Notes: a model not told the origin generated them from the sequence alone. Positions 17,306 through 26,543 are shown, counted from the first letter of the stretch. The stretch: 64,000 nt of DNA from Novispirillum itersonii subsp. itersonii ATCC 12639 (GCF_000381985.1 NZ_KB907337.1:385697-449696); one strand, 5' to 3'. Numbers and translations are program-made.

Positions 17306-18292
17306 ATGCCACCATCCCGCCCTGATGATCACGCTTTTGACCGCTTAAGTCATGACCTGGACTGGAATCTGCTGCGCACCTTTATGGTGATTGTGCAGGA
17401 AGGCAGCATCACCGGCGCGGCGGCCCGGCTTTACATCACTCAGCCCGCCGTCAGTCTGGCCCTGAAACGGCTGGAGGAACGGCTGGGCCGCCGCCTGATT
17501 GACCGGGGACCGGGAAAATTCCGGGTCACCGCAGCCGGTGACGTCGTGTTTAACGAGGTGGTCGAGGTGTTTGGCGCGGTATCCCGCCTTGGGTCTCTGG
17601 TGCGCGATGTTAAGGAAGAGGTGACCGGGCACATCCGCATTCTGATGACCAGCCGCATTCAGACTGACATTCTCGATTATGTGCTGCGGACCTTCCATCA
17701 GCGCTACCCTCAGGTTACGACGCGGATTGACGTCATGGCCTCGGCTGATGTTCATATCGCTCTTCAGCAAAGGGTCGGAACCTTCGGAATTTGCCTGATG
17801 CGGGAGGCGATCCCGGGGTTGACCAGCGAAGTGCTGGTCCATCAGACCTACCGGCTGTACTGCGGGCCGGACCACCGGCTTTTCGGTAAAAAAGACATCA
17901 ATCTGGCTGAGCTGCGACACGACAATTTCGTGTCTTTCACGTCAGATCAGATTGATGGGGCCCTGTCACCGCTGGCGCTGTTCCGGGCCCGGGAAGGCTT
18001 CGCCGGGCGGGTGATCGGGGCGTCGGCCAATCTGGAGGAAGTGCGGAGGATGATCGTCTGCGGGCTGGGGATCGGCCCGCTTCCGGAACATATTGCCGCC
18101 CGCGATGTCCATGCCGGGCTGCTGTGGGAGCTGCCGCCCTATGAAGGCATCGCCCCGGTGGATGTGCACATCATCTGGAATCCTGATGGCCGCTTCAACC
18201 GGGCGGAACGCGCCTTTATCGACGAGCTGGTCGGACAGGTCAAAGGGCGCCCGATTGAAGAGCGGGTGCCCTCCATGCTGCCTCGTGACTGA
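17306..18292 (+). CDS. LysR-family transcriptional regulator
   Basis: A 328-residue LysR regulator. The N-terminal winged helix-turn-helix is seen at about residues 20–80 (DWNLLRTFMVIVQEGSITGAAARL, then TQPAVSLALKRLEERLG). The rest is a two-lobed periplasmic-binding-like effector domain of about 200 residues. It is divergent from the M20/aldolase/ABC operon and is its obvious candidate regulator, presumably responding to the imported substrate or a breakdown product. The N-terminus carries about 20 extra residues before the helix-turn-helix. No terminator is obvious after its stop. Confidence 0.93.
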   Translation: MPPSRPDDHAFDRLSHDLDWNLLRTFMVIVQEGSITGAAARLYITQPAVSLALKRLEERLGRRLIDRGPGKFRVTAAGDVVFNEVVEVFGAVSRLGSLVRDVKEEVTGHIRILMTSRIQTDILDYVLRTFHQRYPQVTTRIDVMASADVHIALQQRVGTFGICLMREAIPGLTSEVLVHQTYRLYCGPDHRLFGKKDINLAELRHDNFVSFTSDQIDGALSPLALFRAREGFAGRVIGASANLEEVRRMIVCGLGIGPLPEHIAARDVHAGLLWELPPYEGIAPVDVHIIWNPDGRFNRAERAFIDELVGQVKGRPIEERVPSMLPRD

Positions 18293-18399
18293 AGGGTAGA
18301 AGACCCTTAGGGCCTCCACCCGCCCGGCGCGATGACCATAAAGTTGATTTATCAGGGTGTGTGCTGATGGTAAGGCTACCCTGGGTTATGGAGCCGGGA

Positions 18400-18621
18400 T
18401 CAGAACATGTACCACAGCGAGAAAACCAGCTCGGTGGCGGAAAGGCCCCCGGACACAAACGGCCACCATTGGGTGCTGCCGACAGGAAAATACCAGTACC
18501 CCTTGGCCATGACCGTCACATTCTGCACCGAGCTGGCAAGGGCGCCGGGCGCCCCGGTGAGAGCCGGACTGGCATTATAGGCCATATCCGTGCAGTTCAT
18601 GAACTCCAGCTCGGTCCGCAA
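18400..18621 (-). other. Unassigned aromatic-rich short frame in the 600-bp gap before tRNA-Ser
   Basis: The 18293–18900 stretch has no convincing gene. The best candidate is this minus-strand frame: TTG start at 18621, internal ATG at codon 8, about 73 residues. It contains the striking run YWYFPVGSTQWWPF and ends FSLWYMF. The frame stays open upstream of 18621 (for example WHTDRKRYRIPLRTELEF), so it could be the tail of a decayed gene. I do not recognise a family. The opposite strand also has an open frame of 131 codons, so chance openness is possible. Confidence 0.3.
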
Positions 18622-18900
18622 GGGGATGCGGTATCGCTTTCTGTCGGTGTGCCACCGCCTGGGGCGCCAACCCCCGACAGTCCGGTGAAGGACGGGCAGA
18701 GCTTCCGGCAGCAGCCGGGTTTGGGATCCTGTCCGGATTTAAGCCCGCGAACCTGACGGCAACCTTACAGACCTGAAGCCGCTGTCGTTGGCTGTCGATG
18801 ATTGCCAGCGAAAAGCTGCCAACCGGGGTTCAAAAAGGGGGGAAGGTCTATGGGTAGGATCTTAAGAGGGGGCTTTAAACCCTTATAAATCCTAGAAAAT

Positions 18901-18990
18901 TGGCGGAGGGGGTGGGATTCGAACCCACGGTAGGCTTACACCTACGGCGGTTTTCAAGACCGCTGCCTTAAACCACTCGACCACCCCTCC
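18901..18990 (-). tRNA. tRNA-Ser, anticodon UGA
   Basis: A 90-nt class II tRNA gene on the minus strand. The acceptor stem is GGAGGGG/CCCCTCC, the D-arm contains GTCGAGTGGTTTAAGGC, and the anticodon loop CTTGAAA lies within stem GCGGT/ACCGC, so the anticodon is TGA. The long variable arm contains GTAGGTGTAAGCCTAC, and the T-arm is GTGGGTTCGAATCCCAC. CCA is encoded. The long variable arm and anticodon make tRNA-Ser(UGA) secure. Its 3' end faces the unassigned 600-bp gap and the catabolic locus. Confidence 0.97.
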
Positions 18991-19237
18991 GCAGTCGGCG
19001 TGGCCGTTGTGCACCAAGGTGCCCGGCAGATGCCTGAGTGGTTTCCCCTATCTAGCCGGGAAATGTGATGCCGTCCAGAGGGTTTCTGCGGAAGTCCCCG
19101 CAATTATTGAAAGACTGCCCGCAGCGTCCTGACTGTTTCCGTGGTTGAACCCTCTGCCGGGCTGTGCCACAGATAATCTGGCATCATCGCTTCTGCGCGG
19201 TGGGCTTTGGTTTTTTTTGGGATGATGAGGCGGGCGG

Positions 19238-20605
19238 ATGATCAGCACAGGCGTCAGTCGGGCAGGGCGGAGCGGTTTGCGGAACGGTTTTCGCGACTGG
19301 AAAGGTCTGGCGTTGGCCTGCGGTGTTGCCGCGCTGCTGTCCGGATGCGCGGCCAATGGCCGGGAAGCGGCGAAGCCCGCTGCCAGCGGCCCGGTTCCCG
19401 CCCCGGCAACGGCTGCGCCTGCTGTGCCGCAGTCTCAGGCAGCCCCCATGGCTGCCCCGACGGAACGCGCCGATCTGTCGTTCGAGGACTGGAAGGCCGA
19501 GCTGCGGGCCGAAGCCCTGCGCAAAGGCATTTCGGCCCAGACGCTGGACCGGACTCTGCCGGGGATCACTTTCCAGCCCCGGGTGCTTGAGCTGGACCGC
19601 ACGCAGCCGGAGCTGGCGCAGACAGTCTGGACCTATCTGCGCCGCGCCATCAGCGACCAGCGGATCAGTCAGGGCAGGGCGCTGCTGAAAAAGCATGCCG
19701 CCCTGCTGTCGCGGATCGAGGGCCAGTACGGTGTTCCCGGTCCGGTTCTTGTCGCGTTCTGGGGGATGGAAACCAACTACGGCAGCAACTTCGGCGGCTT
19801 TTCTGTGCTGAGTGCCCTGTCGACGCTGGCCTACGACACCCGCCGCTCGGCCTTTTTCCGGAAGGAACTGTTCGACGCGCTGGCGATCATTCAGGCCGGT
19901 CATATTACCCCGGATAAAATGATCGGCTCATGGGCCGGGGCGATGGGCAATATGCAGTTTATGCCGTCCACCTTCCGCGCCTATGCCGTCGATGGGGATG
20001 GCGACGGGCGGATTGATGTGTGGAACAGCCTGCCGGATGCCTTTGCCTCTGCCGCGCATTACCTGTCTTCCGTCGGGTGGCGAAGCGGGGAGACCTGGGG
20101 GCAGCAGGTGGTGTTGCCCGCCGGTTTTGATCCGGCGCTGGCCGATTCCGATCTCCGCCGCTCCCTTGCCGAATGGCAGGCGTCTGGCGTGCGCGGACTG
20201 AATGCCCCCCGCGCCGGGGTGCCGACCGCCGCGCTGGGGCTAAGCCTGCCTGCCGGGCTTGATGGCCCGGCGTTCCTGACCGGCCCCAACTTCCGCACCA
20301 TTATGGTCTGGAACCGCTCAGCGCTGTATGCGCTCGCCGTCGGGAACATTGCCGATCAGCTGACCGACGGCCCGGCGATCCGGCTTGATCAATACCCGGA
20401 ACAACGGGCCCTGACCCGCACTGAAACAACAGAGCTGCAAAGCCTGCTGGCCCGCCTTGGCTACGACGCCGGCACCCCGGATGGTGTGTTCGGGGCCCGC
20501 AGCCGGGCCGCGTTGAAGGCTTTTCAGGTGGCGCAGGGGCGCCCGGCAGATGCGTACCCAGATGCGGCGGAGCTTGACGCCCTGCGCCGGGCAGCCGGGC
20601 AGTGA
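19238..20605 (+). CDS. Lytic murein transglycosylase (MltB type) with peptidoglycan-binding domain
   Basis: A 455-residue lipoprotein. The lipobox is LLSGCAA around residue 33, after a hydrophobic stretch. The catalytic SLT domain contains VPGPVLVAFWGMETNYGSNFGG with the catalytic Glu, and GAMGNMQFMPSTFRAYAVDGDGDG. A C-terminal PG_binding_1 domain reads LQSLLARLGYDAGTPDGVFGARSRAALKAFQ. MltB-type enzymes cleave the MurNAc–GlcNAc bond to form 1,6-anhydroMurNAc products, which fits with the nagZ gene at 42.3 kb in recycling. It is the first gene of a cell-wall run with rlpA and a D,D-carboxypeptidase. Confidence 0.92.
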   Translation: MISTGVSRAGRSGLRNGFRDWKGLALACGVAALLSGCAANGREAAKPAASGPVPAPATAAPAVPQSQAAPMAAPTERADLSFEDWKAELRAEALRKGISAQTLDRTLPGITFQPRVLELDRTQPELAQTVWTYLRRAISDQRISQGRALLKKHAALLSRIEGQYGVPGPVLVAFWGMETNYGSNFGGFSVLSALSTLAYDTRRSAFFRKELFDALAIIQAGHITPDKMIGSWAGAMGNMQFMPSTFRAYAVDGDGDGRIDVWNSLPDAFASAAHYLSSVGWRSGETWGQQVVLPAGFDPALADSDLRRSLAEWQASGVRGLNAPRAGVPTAALGLSLPAGLDGPAFLTGPNFRTIMVWNRSALYALAVGNIADQLTDGPAIRLDQYPEQRALTRTETTELQSLLARLGYDAGTPDGVFGARSRAALKAFQVAQGRPADAYPDAAELDALRRAAGQ

Positions 20606-20766
20606 CCCCGCCCCGCTGACAGAAATAGCGGCGGTCGGTCATTGTTCCGGCCCCGTATTAATCTTTTCTTTTATTGTGCGCCAGCGGCATTGCGCGGGTT
20701 GCAGCCGGGCTGCTATGCCGCGTATAGTGTTGCCCAGCTGAGACCCCGGAAGTACGGGCCAACCCG

Positions 20767-21822
20767 ATGATGCCATTTTTACCTGCCCTGACCCCGCCCG
20801 CCCGCCGCCAGTCATCCCCGCCGGTTCCGTTGCGGGTCGCCCTTCTGTGTGCCGCCGGATTGCTTCTGGCCGGGTGTGCGGAAACGCAGTTTGCCGCGCA
20901 GTCGGCAAAATCCATCGGCAGCACCAGCGATTGGGGGAAGGTCGGGGCCTATAAGGTCGGCAGTCCCTATCAGGTCAACGGGCGCTGGTATTACCCGAAA
21001 GAAGATTTTGAGTATCAGGAAGAGGGTGTCGCCTCGTGGTACGGGGCGGAGTTTCAGGGCAAAGATACCGCCAATGGCGAGCGCTTTGACCAGAACGCCC
21101 TGACCGCCGCCCATAAAACCCTGCCGATGCCCAGTCTGGTGCGGGTCACTAACCTGCAGAACGGTCGGGCGCTGGTCCTGCGGATCAACGACCGTGGCCC
21201 GTTCTCTAACGACCGGGTGATTGACGTTTCGCGCCGGGCTTCACAGCTTCTGGGGTTCTCGGAGCAGGGGACCACCCGGGTCCGGGTTGAAATTCTGGCG
21301 GAGGAAAGTCAGGCCCTGAAGCAGGAAGCGATGGGCGTGCAGACCGGGACCCCGGTTGACACCGCCGGGGCCCCCAGTGTTGTTCCCGCGCCGCGTACCA
21401 AGGTCAGCTCGGTCGAAAGTCTGGATGCCCCTTCCGGGGCCCGCAGCGCGTCTTCTTCCCCGTCCGGGTCTGCTTTGCCGCCACCGTCTGCCGCTGTCCC
21501 CCAGACCCGCAGCCCGGCTGTTGCCAACAAACCGGCTTCGGCCCCGGCCTCAGCCTCTCCCGCACTGGCGGCGAACGTTGCTGCGGCGGGCGGCAAGGGA
21601 ACCTACATTCAGGCCGGTGCCTTCTCCTCCAAAGCCAGCGCCGAGGCCCTGAAGGGCAAGCTTGCGTCGCTGCATAAGGGGGCGGTCTCGCCGATCACCG
21701 TCAACGGGCGGGAGATGTACCGGGTCCGCCTCGGGCCGCTGAATTCCACGGCGGAGGCAGAGCGGGTGCTTGCTGCCGTCAAGGCTCAGGGGCTGAAGGA
21801 TGCGCGGGTTGTCGCCGACTGA
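20767..21822 (+). CDS. rlpA: RlpA-like septal ring lytic transglycosylase with SPOR domain
   Basis: A 351-residue lipoprotein. The N-terminal lipobox is LLLAGCAE around residue 35. The double-psi beta-barrel (RlpA) domain holds GVASWYGAEFQGKDTANGERFDQNALTAAHKTLP and RINDRGPFSNDRVIDVSRRA. A proline/serine-rich linker is followed by a SPOR domain (YIQAGAFSSKASAEALKGKL onward to the end). RlpA cleaves denuded glycan strands at the septum, and the SPOR domain targets denuded glycans. It sits between the MltB-type gene and the carboxypeptidase gene, the usual alphaproteobacterial arrangement. Confidence 0.94.
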   Translation: MMPFLPALTPPARRQSSPPVPLRVALLCAAGLLLAGCAETQFAAQSAKSIGSTSDWGKVGAYKVGSPYQVNGRWYYPKEDFEYQEEGVASWYGAEFQGKDTANGERFDQNALTAAHKTLPMPSLVRVTNLQNGRALVLRINDRGPFSNDRVIDVSRRASQLLGFSEQGTTRVRVEILAEESQALKQEAMGVQTGTPVDTAGAPSVVPAPRTKVSSVESLDAPSGARSASSSPSGSALPPPSAAVPQTRSPAVANKPASAPASASPALAANVAAAGGKGTYIQAGAFSSKASAEALKGKLASLHKGAVSPITVNGREMYRVRLGPLNSTAEAERVLAAVKAQGLKDARVVAD

Positions 21823-21921
21823 GGCGATGCCATCCGGGCAGGTTGCCTTCTCCTTGCCACAGTTCGCTGTTATCCGCCTGCTGCACACCGTGGTTCACAT
21901 TCTTGATTAAATAGGTTCGCC

Positions 21922-23196
21922 ATGCTCGTCTCTGCTCTCCGCCAGTCTGTGTCCGCCCCCCGGAAGGCCCTGCGCCATCTGGCCGTGGCGGCGGTTGCGG
22001 CGGTTCTGCTGTCTTCCACCGCCCTGATCGCCCCGGCCGGGGCGGTGACGCTGGAAACCAAGGCGCGGGAAGCCTATCTGGTCGATTTCGAAACCGGCAC
22101 TGTTCTGTACGACAAAAACGGCACCACCCAGATGCCGCCGTCGTCGATGAGCAAGCTGATGACCGCCCTGATGGTGTTTGAACGCCTGAAGGAAGGATCG
22201 CTGTCGTTTGAAGACAAGTTCCGGGTTTCTCAGAACGCCTGGAAGAAGGGCGGTGCCGCGTCCGGCGGGTCCACCATGTTCCTTGACCTCAACAGCGAAG
22301 CCAAGGTCGAGGATCTGCTGCGGGGCATGATCATCCAGTCCGGTAACGATGCCTGCATCGTTCTGGCTGAGGGGCTGATGGGAACTGAAGATGCCTTTGC
22401 CGAAGCGATGAACCGCAAGGCCAAGGAAATCGGCCTGAAGGACAGCCACTTCGCCAACGCCACCGGCCTGCCCGACCCCAGCCATTTCATGACGGCCCGC
22501 GATCTGGCGATTCTGGCGCGCTATCTGATTGTCACCTTCCCCGAATATTACCGGATCTATTCGGAGAAAGAGTTCTATTACAACAAAATCCGCCAGCAGA
22601 ACCGCAACCCGCTGCTGTTCACCATGCCCGGTGCTGACGGCCTGAAGACCGGCCATACCTCCATTGCCGGATACGGCCTGACAGCCTCAGCCCAGCGGGG
22701 CGAACGCCGCCAGATCATGGTCGTCAACGGTCTGAACTCGATGGCCGAACGGTCTGAAGAATCTCAGAAAATTATGGACTGGGGCTTCGCCAACTTCGAG
22801 AACAAGACCCTGTTCACGGCGGGGGAAAATATCTCCACCGCTGAAGTGTGGCTGGGGGATCTGGACGAAGTGCCGCTGACCACTCAGAAGGATGTCCGCC
22901 TGACCCTGCCGCGCCGGGCAGTACAGAATCTTGACGTGCGGGTGATGTATAACGGCCCGGTTCCGGCCCCGGTGCAGAAGGGGGCGCAGATCGCCACCCT
23001 GCGGGTAAACGGCCCGGATATGGATGCCCCGATCGACGTGCCGCTGTACGCCGCAACCGATGTTGAACGCCTTGGCTTCATGGGCCGGATTGCCGCCGCC
23101 CTGCGTCATATGGTGGTGGGCCCGGCGCAGCAGAATGTCAATGATATCACCAACAAAGCCCTGACGGTTGCCCCGTCGACCCAGCCGTCGAAGTAA
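21922..23196 (+). CDS. D-alanyl-D-alanine carboxypeptidase (PBP5/6 family)
   Basis: A 424-residue serine peptidase S11. A signal peptide (VAAVAAVLLSSTALIAPAGA) ends near residue 40. Active-site motifs are SSMSKL (SxxK), SGN in IQSGNDACIVLAEG, and KTG in DGLKTGHTS. A C-terminal PBP5 beta-domain follows, and the last residues could form a weak membrane anchor. It trims the terminal D-Ala from pentapeptides in the periplasm. Its stop lies 7 bp before the tmk start, so tmk and holB are likely co-transcribed with it. Confidence 0.95.
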   Translation: MLVSALRQSVSAPRKALRHLAVAAVAAVLLSSTALIAPAGAVTLETKAREAYLVDFETGTVLYDKNGTTQMPPSSMSKLMTALMVFERLKEGSLSFEDKFRVSQNAWKKGGAASGGSTMFLDLNSEAKVEDLLRGMIIQSGNDACIVLAEGLMGTEDAFAEAMNRKAKEIGLKDSHFANATGLPDPSHFMTARDLAILARYLIVTFPEYYRIYSEKEFYYNKIRQQNRNPLLFTMPGADGLKTGHTSIAGYGLTASAQRGERRQIMVVNGLNSMAERSEESQKIMDWGFANFENKTLFTAGENISTAEVWLGDLDEVPLTTQKDVRLTLPRRAVQNLDVRVMYNGPVPAPVQKGAQIATLRVNGPDMDAPIDVPLYAATDVERLGFMGRIAAALRHMVVGPAQQNVNDITNKALTVAPSTQPSK

Positions 23197-23203
23197 CCGG
23201 GCT

Positions 23204-23839
23204 GTGCGCGGGCGCTTCATCACCTTTGAAGGCGGCGAAGGGGCAGGGAAATCAACACAGATTTCCTTCCTTGCCGCCGCGCTGGAGAGACTGGGGATTT
23301 CCGTCGTGCAGACGCGGGAGCCCGGGGGATCACCGGGGGCTGAAGAGGTCCGCGCCCTGCTGGTGAAGGGCGAGGCCGGGCGCTGGGATGGGATCAGCGA
23401 AACGCTGTTGCTGTTCGCCGCCCGCCGCAACCATCTGCAAACCGTCATTCGCCCGGCGCTGGAACGCGGGGCCTGGGTTCTGTGCGACCGCTTTAATGAC
23501 TCCACTCTGGCCTATCAGGGCTATGGGCGCGGGCTTGATCCTGACTGGCTGGCCGGTCTGTATCAGGCCGTTTCCGAAGGACTGGAGCCGGATCTGACCC
23601 TGTATCTGGATGTGCCGGTTGAAGTCGGGCTGGCCCGGGCCGGGCGCCGGGGCGACGATGAAAACCGTTTCGAAGGGCTGGCGGATGCCTTTCACCTGAA
23701 AATCCGCAGTGGCTTTCAGGCCATTGTCCGGGCGAACCCGCAGCGCTGCGCCACCATCGACGGCATGGGCAGTGTTGACGAGATCCGGCGGGTGATTCTG
23801 GAAACCGTCACCAGCCGCCTGATGGGGCCGGGGCGCTAA
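23204..23839 (+). CDS. tmk: Thymidylate kinase
   Basis: A 211-residue dTMP kinase, making dTDP from dTMP and ATP. It shows P-loop FEGGEGAGKSTQ, the TREPGGSPGAEEVR loop, the DR motif in LCDRFNDSTLAYQGYGRG, and a lid region ARAGRRGDDENRFE. The start is GTG at 23204 (giving MRGRFITFEGG), 7 bp after the carboxypeptidase stop. An in-frame upstream start would overlap that gene and adds a tail not seen in the family. The holB gene follows after 10 bp, the standard tmk–holB pairing. Confidence 0.95.
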   Translation: MRGRFITFEGGEGAGKSTQISFLAAALERLGISVVQTREPGGSPGAEEVRALLVKGEAGRWDGISETLLLFAARRNHLQTVIRPALERGAWVLCDRFNDSTLAYQGYGRGLDPDWLAGLYQAVSEGLEPDLTLYLDVPVEVGLARAGRRGDDENRFEGLADAFHLKIRSGFQAIVRANPQRCATIDGMGSVDEIRRVILETVTSRLMGPGR

Positions 23840-23849
23840 GGCCGCGACG

Positions 23850-24926
23850 ATGACAGACGGTCTGCGCCCCCCAAAGGAAAACAGCCTGCTGCTGGGCCAT
23901 GCGGATGCAGAACATCAGGTTCTGGATGCCTGGAACCGGGGCCGGATGCATCATGCCTGGCTGATCACCGGCCCGCGCGGTATCGGCAAGGCCACCTTTG
24001 CCTATCGCGTTGCCCGTTTTGTGCTGGCGCAGGGCACGGAGGCCGGTGGCTCCGGCGGCCTGTTCGGGCCGCCGCAGACGCTCGATATCCCGCCGCAGGA
24101 TCCGGTCTTCCGGCAGATTGCACAGGGCGCGCATGGCGACTTCCGGGTCATCGAACGCCAGTGGGACGAGAAGAAAAAGCGCTTCCGGGGCGAAATCGTC
24201 ATCGATAGCGTCCGCGATGTCGGAGAGTTTCTGGCCATGACCGCCGGGGGCTGGAAGGTGGTTTTGATCGATGCCGCCGACGAGATGAACCGTAATGCGG
24301 CCAATGCGATCCTGAAAGTTCTTGAGGAGCCGTCAAAGCGGTCTCTGCTGCTGCTGCTGGCCCATAACCCGGCCCGCCTGCTGCCGACCATCCGCTCCCG
24401 CTGCCGTCATCTGCCGTTGCGCCCGCCGTCAGAAGCGGATGCTCTGAGCCTGCTGGGGCGGGGCCGCCCTGATCTGCCACGCGAAGATGCCGAAGCCCTG
24501 CTGCGGCTGTCGGAAGGCAGTATCGGCCGGGCGTTGGAGCTGGCCGACGAAGGCGGGTTGCAACATTATCTCGCCCTGATCACCCTGCTGCGGACACTGC
24601 CAAAACTGGATGGCATTGCCCTGCATGCTTTTGCCGAAAAAGTGTCCCGCAGCGAGGAAACCTTTACCATAACAGCCGATCTGCTGCTGTGGTGGCTGGC
24701 CCGGACCATCGCCGCCGGGGGGCGGCGACAGGACCCGGTTGAGATTATTCCCGGAGAAAACGGCCTGACCCGCAGCCTGCTTGCTGCCGCGCCTCTTGAT
24801 CGCTGGGTGGAGGTGTGGGAAAAGATCGGTCACCTGTTCGAGCGGACAGGGGCTGTGGCGCTGGACAAAAAGGCTGTTCTGCTGAGTGTCTTCGCGCTGA
24901 TTGAGCGCGAGATGACCCGCCGCTGA
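23850..24926 (+). CDS. holB: DNA polymerase III subunit delta'
   Basis: A 358-residue AAA+ clamp-loader subunit. It opens with the family pattern LLGHADAEHQVLDAWNRGRMHHAWLITGPRGIGKATFAYRVARF. The later VVLIDAADEMNRNAANAILKVLEEPSKRSLLLLLAHNP carries the Walker B-like and sensor regions, and LLPTIRSRCRHLPLRP carries the SRC motif. Delta' is the stator that helps load the beta sliding clamp. It is coupled to tmk upstream; metG follows 54 bp downstream. Confidence 0.94.
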   Translation: MTDGLRPPKENSLLLGHADAEHQVLDAWNRGRMHHAWLITGPRGIGKATFAYRVARFVLAQGTEAGGSGGLFGPPQTLDIPPQDPVFRQIAQGAHGDFRVIERQWDEKKKRFRGEIVIDSVRDVGEFLAMTAGGWKVVLIDAADEMNRNAANAILKVLEEPSKRSLLLLLAHNPARLLPTIRSRCRHLPLRPPSEADALSLLGRGRPDLPREDAEALLRLSEGSIGRALELADEGGLQHYLALITLLRTLPKLDGIALHAFAEKVSRSEETFTITADLLLWWLARTIAAGGRRQDPVEIIPGENGLTRSLLAAAPLDRWVEVWEKIGHLFERTGAVALDKKAVLLSVFALIEREMTRR

Positions 24927-24980
24927 CCGTCACGCCGCCCCGACACGACCGCACCCCACGCCCAATCGGGAGATACCGCG

Positions 24981-26543
24981 ATGGCCGGGCAAAAGCCCTT
25001 TTACATCACCACGCCGATCTATTACGTGAACGACAAGCCGCACATCGGCCACGCCTATACCACGCTGGCGTGCGATGTTCTGGCCCGGTTCAAGCGGCTG
25101 GATGGATATGCTGTCAAGTTTTTGACCGGTACTGACGAACACGGCCAGAAGGTCGAGAAGTCGGCTCTGGCCAAGGGTATCGCCCCCCAGCAGTTCACCG
25201 ACGAAGTCTCGCAGAACTTCCGCGATCTGGCGGCTGCGATGGGCTACAGCAATGACGATTTCATCCGCACCACCGAAGCCCGCCATAAGGCCGCCTGTCA
25301 GGCCCTGTGGACCCGGCTGCTGGAAAAGGGCGATATCTATCTGGACAAGTACGCCGGATGGTACGCGGTGCGGGATGAAGCCTTCTACGCTGAGTCCGAG
25401 CTGAAAACCGGGCCGGGCGGCGAGAAGCTGGCCCCGACCGGTGCGCCGGTGGAATGGGTGGAAGAGGCGAGCTATTTCTTCCGTCTGTCGGCATGGCAGG
25501 ACCGTCTTCTGGCGTTCTACGAAGCCAACCCCGATTTCATTGCCCCGGAAAGCCGCCGCAACGAAGTGCTGAGCTTCGTGCGGGGCGGGCTGCAGGATCT
25601 CTCGGTCTCGCGCACCACCTTCAAGTGGGGCGTGCCGGTGCCGGGGGATGATGCCCACATCATGTATGTGTGGCTGGATGCGCTGACCAACTACATCACC
25701 GCTGTCGGTTACCCCGATACCGACGCGGCGGAATACCGGCAGTTCTGGCCCGCCAGCCTGCACATGGTCGGCAAGGATATTCTGCGCTTCCATGCTGTGT
25801 ACTGGCCTGCCTTCCTGATGGCCGCCGATCTGCCGCCGCCGCAGCGGGTGTTCGCCCATGGCTGGTGGACCAACGAGGGGCAAAAGATTTCCAAGTCGCT
25901 CGGCAATGTGATCGACCCGTACCAGCTGGTGGAAAAGTACGGTCTGGATCAGGTGCGTTTCTTCATGCTGCGGGAAGTGCCGTTCGGCAACGACGGTGAT
26001 TTCTCGCATCAGGCGATGGTCAACCGTATGAACAGCGAGCTTGCCAACGATTTTGGCAACCTGTCGCAGCGTGTTCTGTCGATGATCAACAAAAACTGCA
26101 ATGCCGCCGTGCCGAATAAAGGCCCGCTGACCGAAGATGATCACGCCATGCTCGGCAGTGCCTATGCGCTGCTTGACACCGTGCGCGGCCAGCTCGACCG
26201 GCAGGTGTTCAACGAGGCGCTGGAAAGCATCTGGGTGGTGATCCGTGCTGCCAACGGTTATGTTGACCGTCAGGCCCCGTGGGGTCTGAAGAAGACCGAT
26301 CCCGCCCGTATGGAAACGGTGCTGTGGGTGCTGGCGGAAACCATCCGGAATCTTGCACTGCTGATGCAGCCGTTCGTGCCGACCAGCGCCGGCAGAATGC
26401 TGGACCAGATGGCCGTTGCGGCGGATGCCCGCACCACGGCACACTTTGGCGAAGCCGGGGCACTGGTGCCGGGTACGGCGCTGCCGAAGCCGGAAGGCAT
26501 CTTCCCGCGCTATGTTGAAGCCGAAGTGTCTGACGCGTCGTAA
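24981..26543 (+). CDS. metG: Methionyl-tRNA synthetase
   Basis: A 520-residue class I aminoacyl-tRNA synthetase. The nucleotide-binding HIGH motif is in YYVNDKPHIGHAYTTLACDV, and KMSKS appears as GQKISKSLGNVI. The connective peptide (ADGWY-type AGWYAVRDEAFYAESEL) lacks the Cys knot of zinc-binding forms. The helical anticodon-binding domain is C-terminal. The protein stops without a Trbp111-like dimerisation domain, as in other alphaproteobacterial enzymes. It charges both initiator and elongator tRNA-Met. The TatD gene follows closely. Confidence 0.96.
   Translation: MAGQKPFYITTPIYYVNDKPHIGHAYTTLACDVLARFKRLDGYAVKFLTGTDEHGQKVEKSALAKGIAPQQFTDEVSQNFRDLAAAMGYSNDDFIRTTEARHKAACQALWTRLLEKGDIYLDKYAGWYAVRDEAFYAESELKTGPGGEKLAPTGAPVEWVEEASYFFRLSAWQDRLLAFYEANPDFIAPESRRNEVLSFVRGGLQDLSVSRTTFKWGVPVPGDDAHIMYVWLDALTNYITAVGYPDTDAAEYRQFWPASLHMVGKDILRFHAVYWPAFLMAADLPPPQRVFAHGWWTNEGQKISKSLGNVIDPYQLVEKYGLDQVRFFMLREVPFGNDGDFSHQAMVNRMNSELANDFGNLSQRVLSMINKNCNAAVPNKGPLTEDDHAMLGSAYALLDTVRGQLDRQVFNEALESIWVVIRAANGYVDRQAPWGLKKTDPARMETVLWVLAETIRNLALLMQPFVPTSAGRMLDQMAVAADARTTAHFGEAGALVPGTALPKPEGIFPRYVEAEVSDAS

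Noticed and set aside
18361-18756. A 131-codon plus-strand frame between lysR and tRNA-Ser
   Set aside because: Composition is typical of a random GC-rich frame (many Gly, Pro, Arg and His), no ribosome-binding site and no recognisable motif; the minus-strand frame there is slightly more protein-like.
23168-23203. Longer tmk start inside the carboxypeptidase gene
   Set aside because: The extension would add an arginine-rich tail translated from the carboxypeptidase 3' end and is not part of the kinase family; the GTG at 23204 fits.
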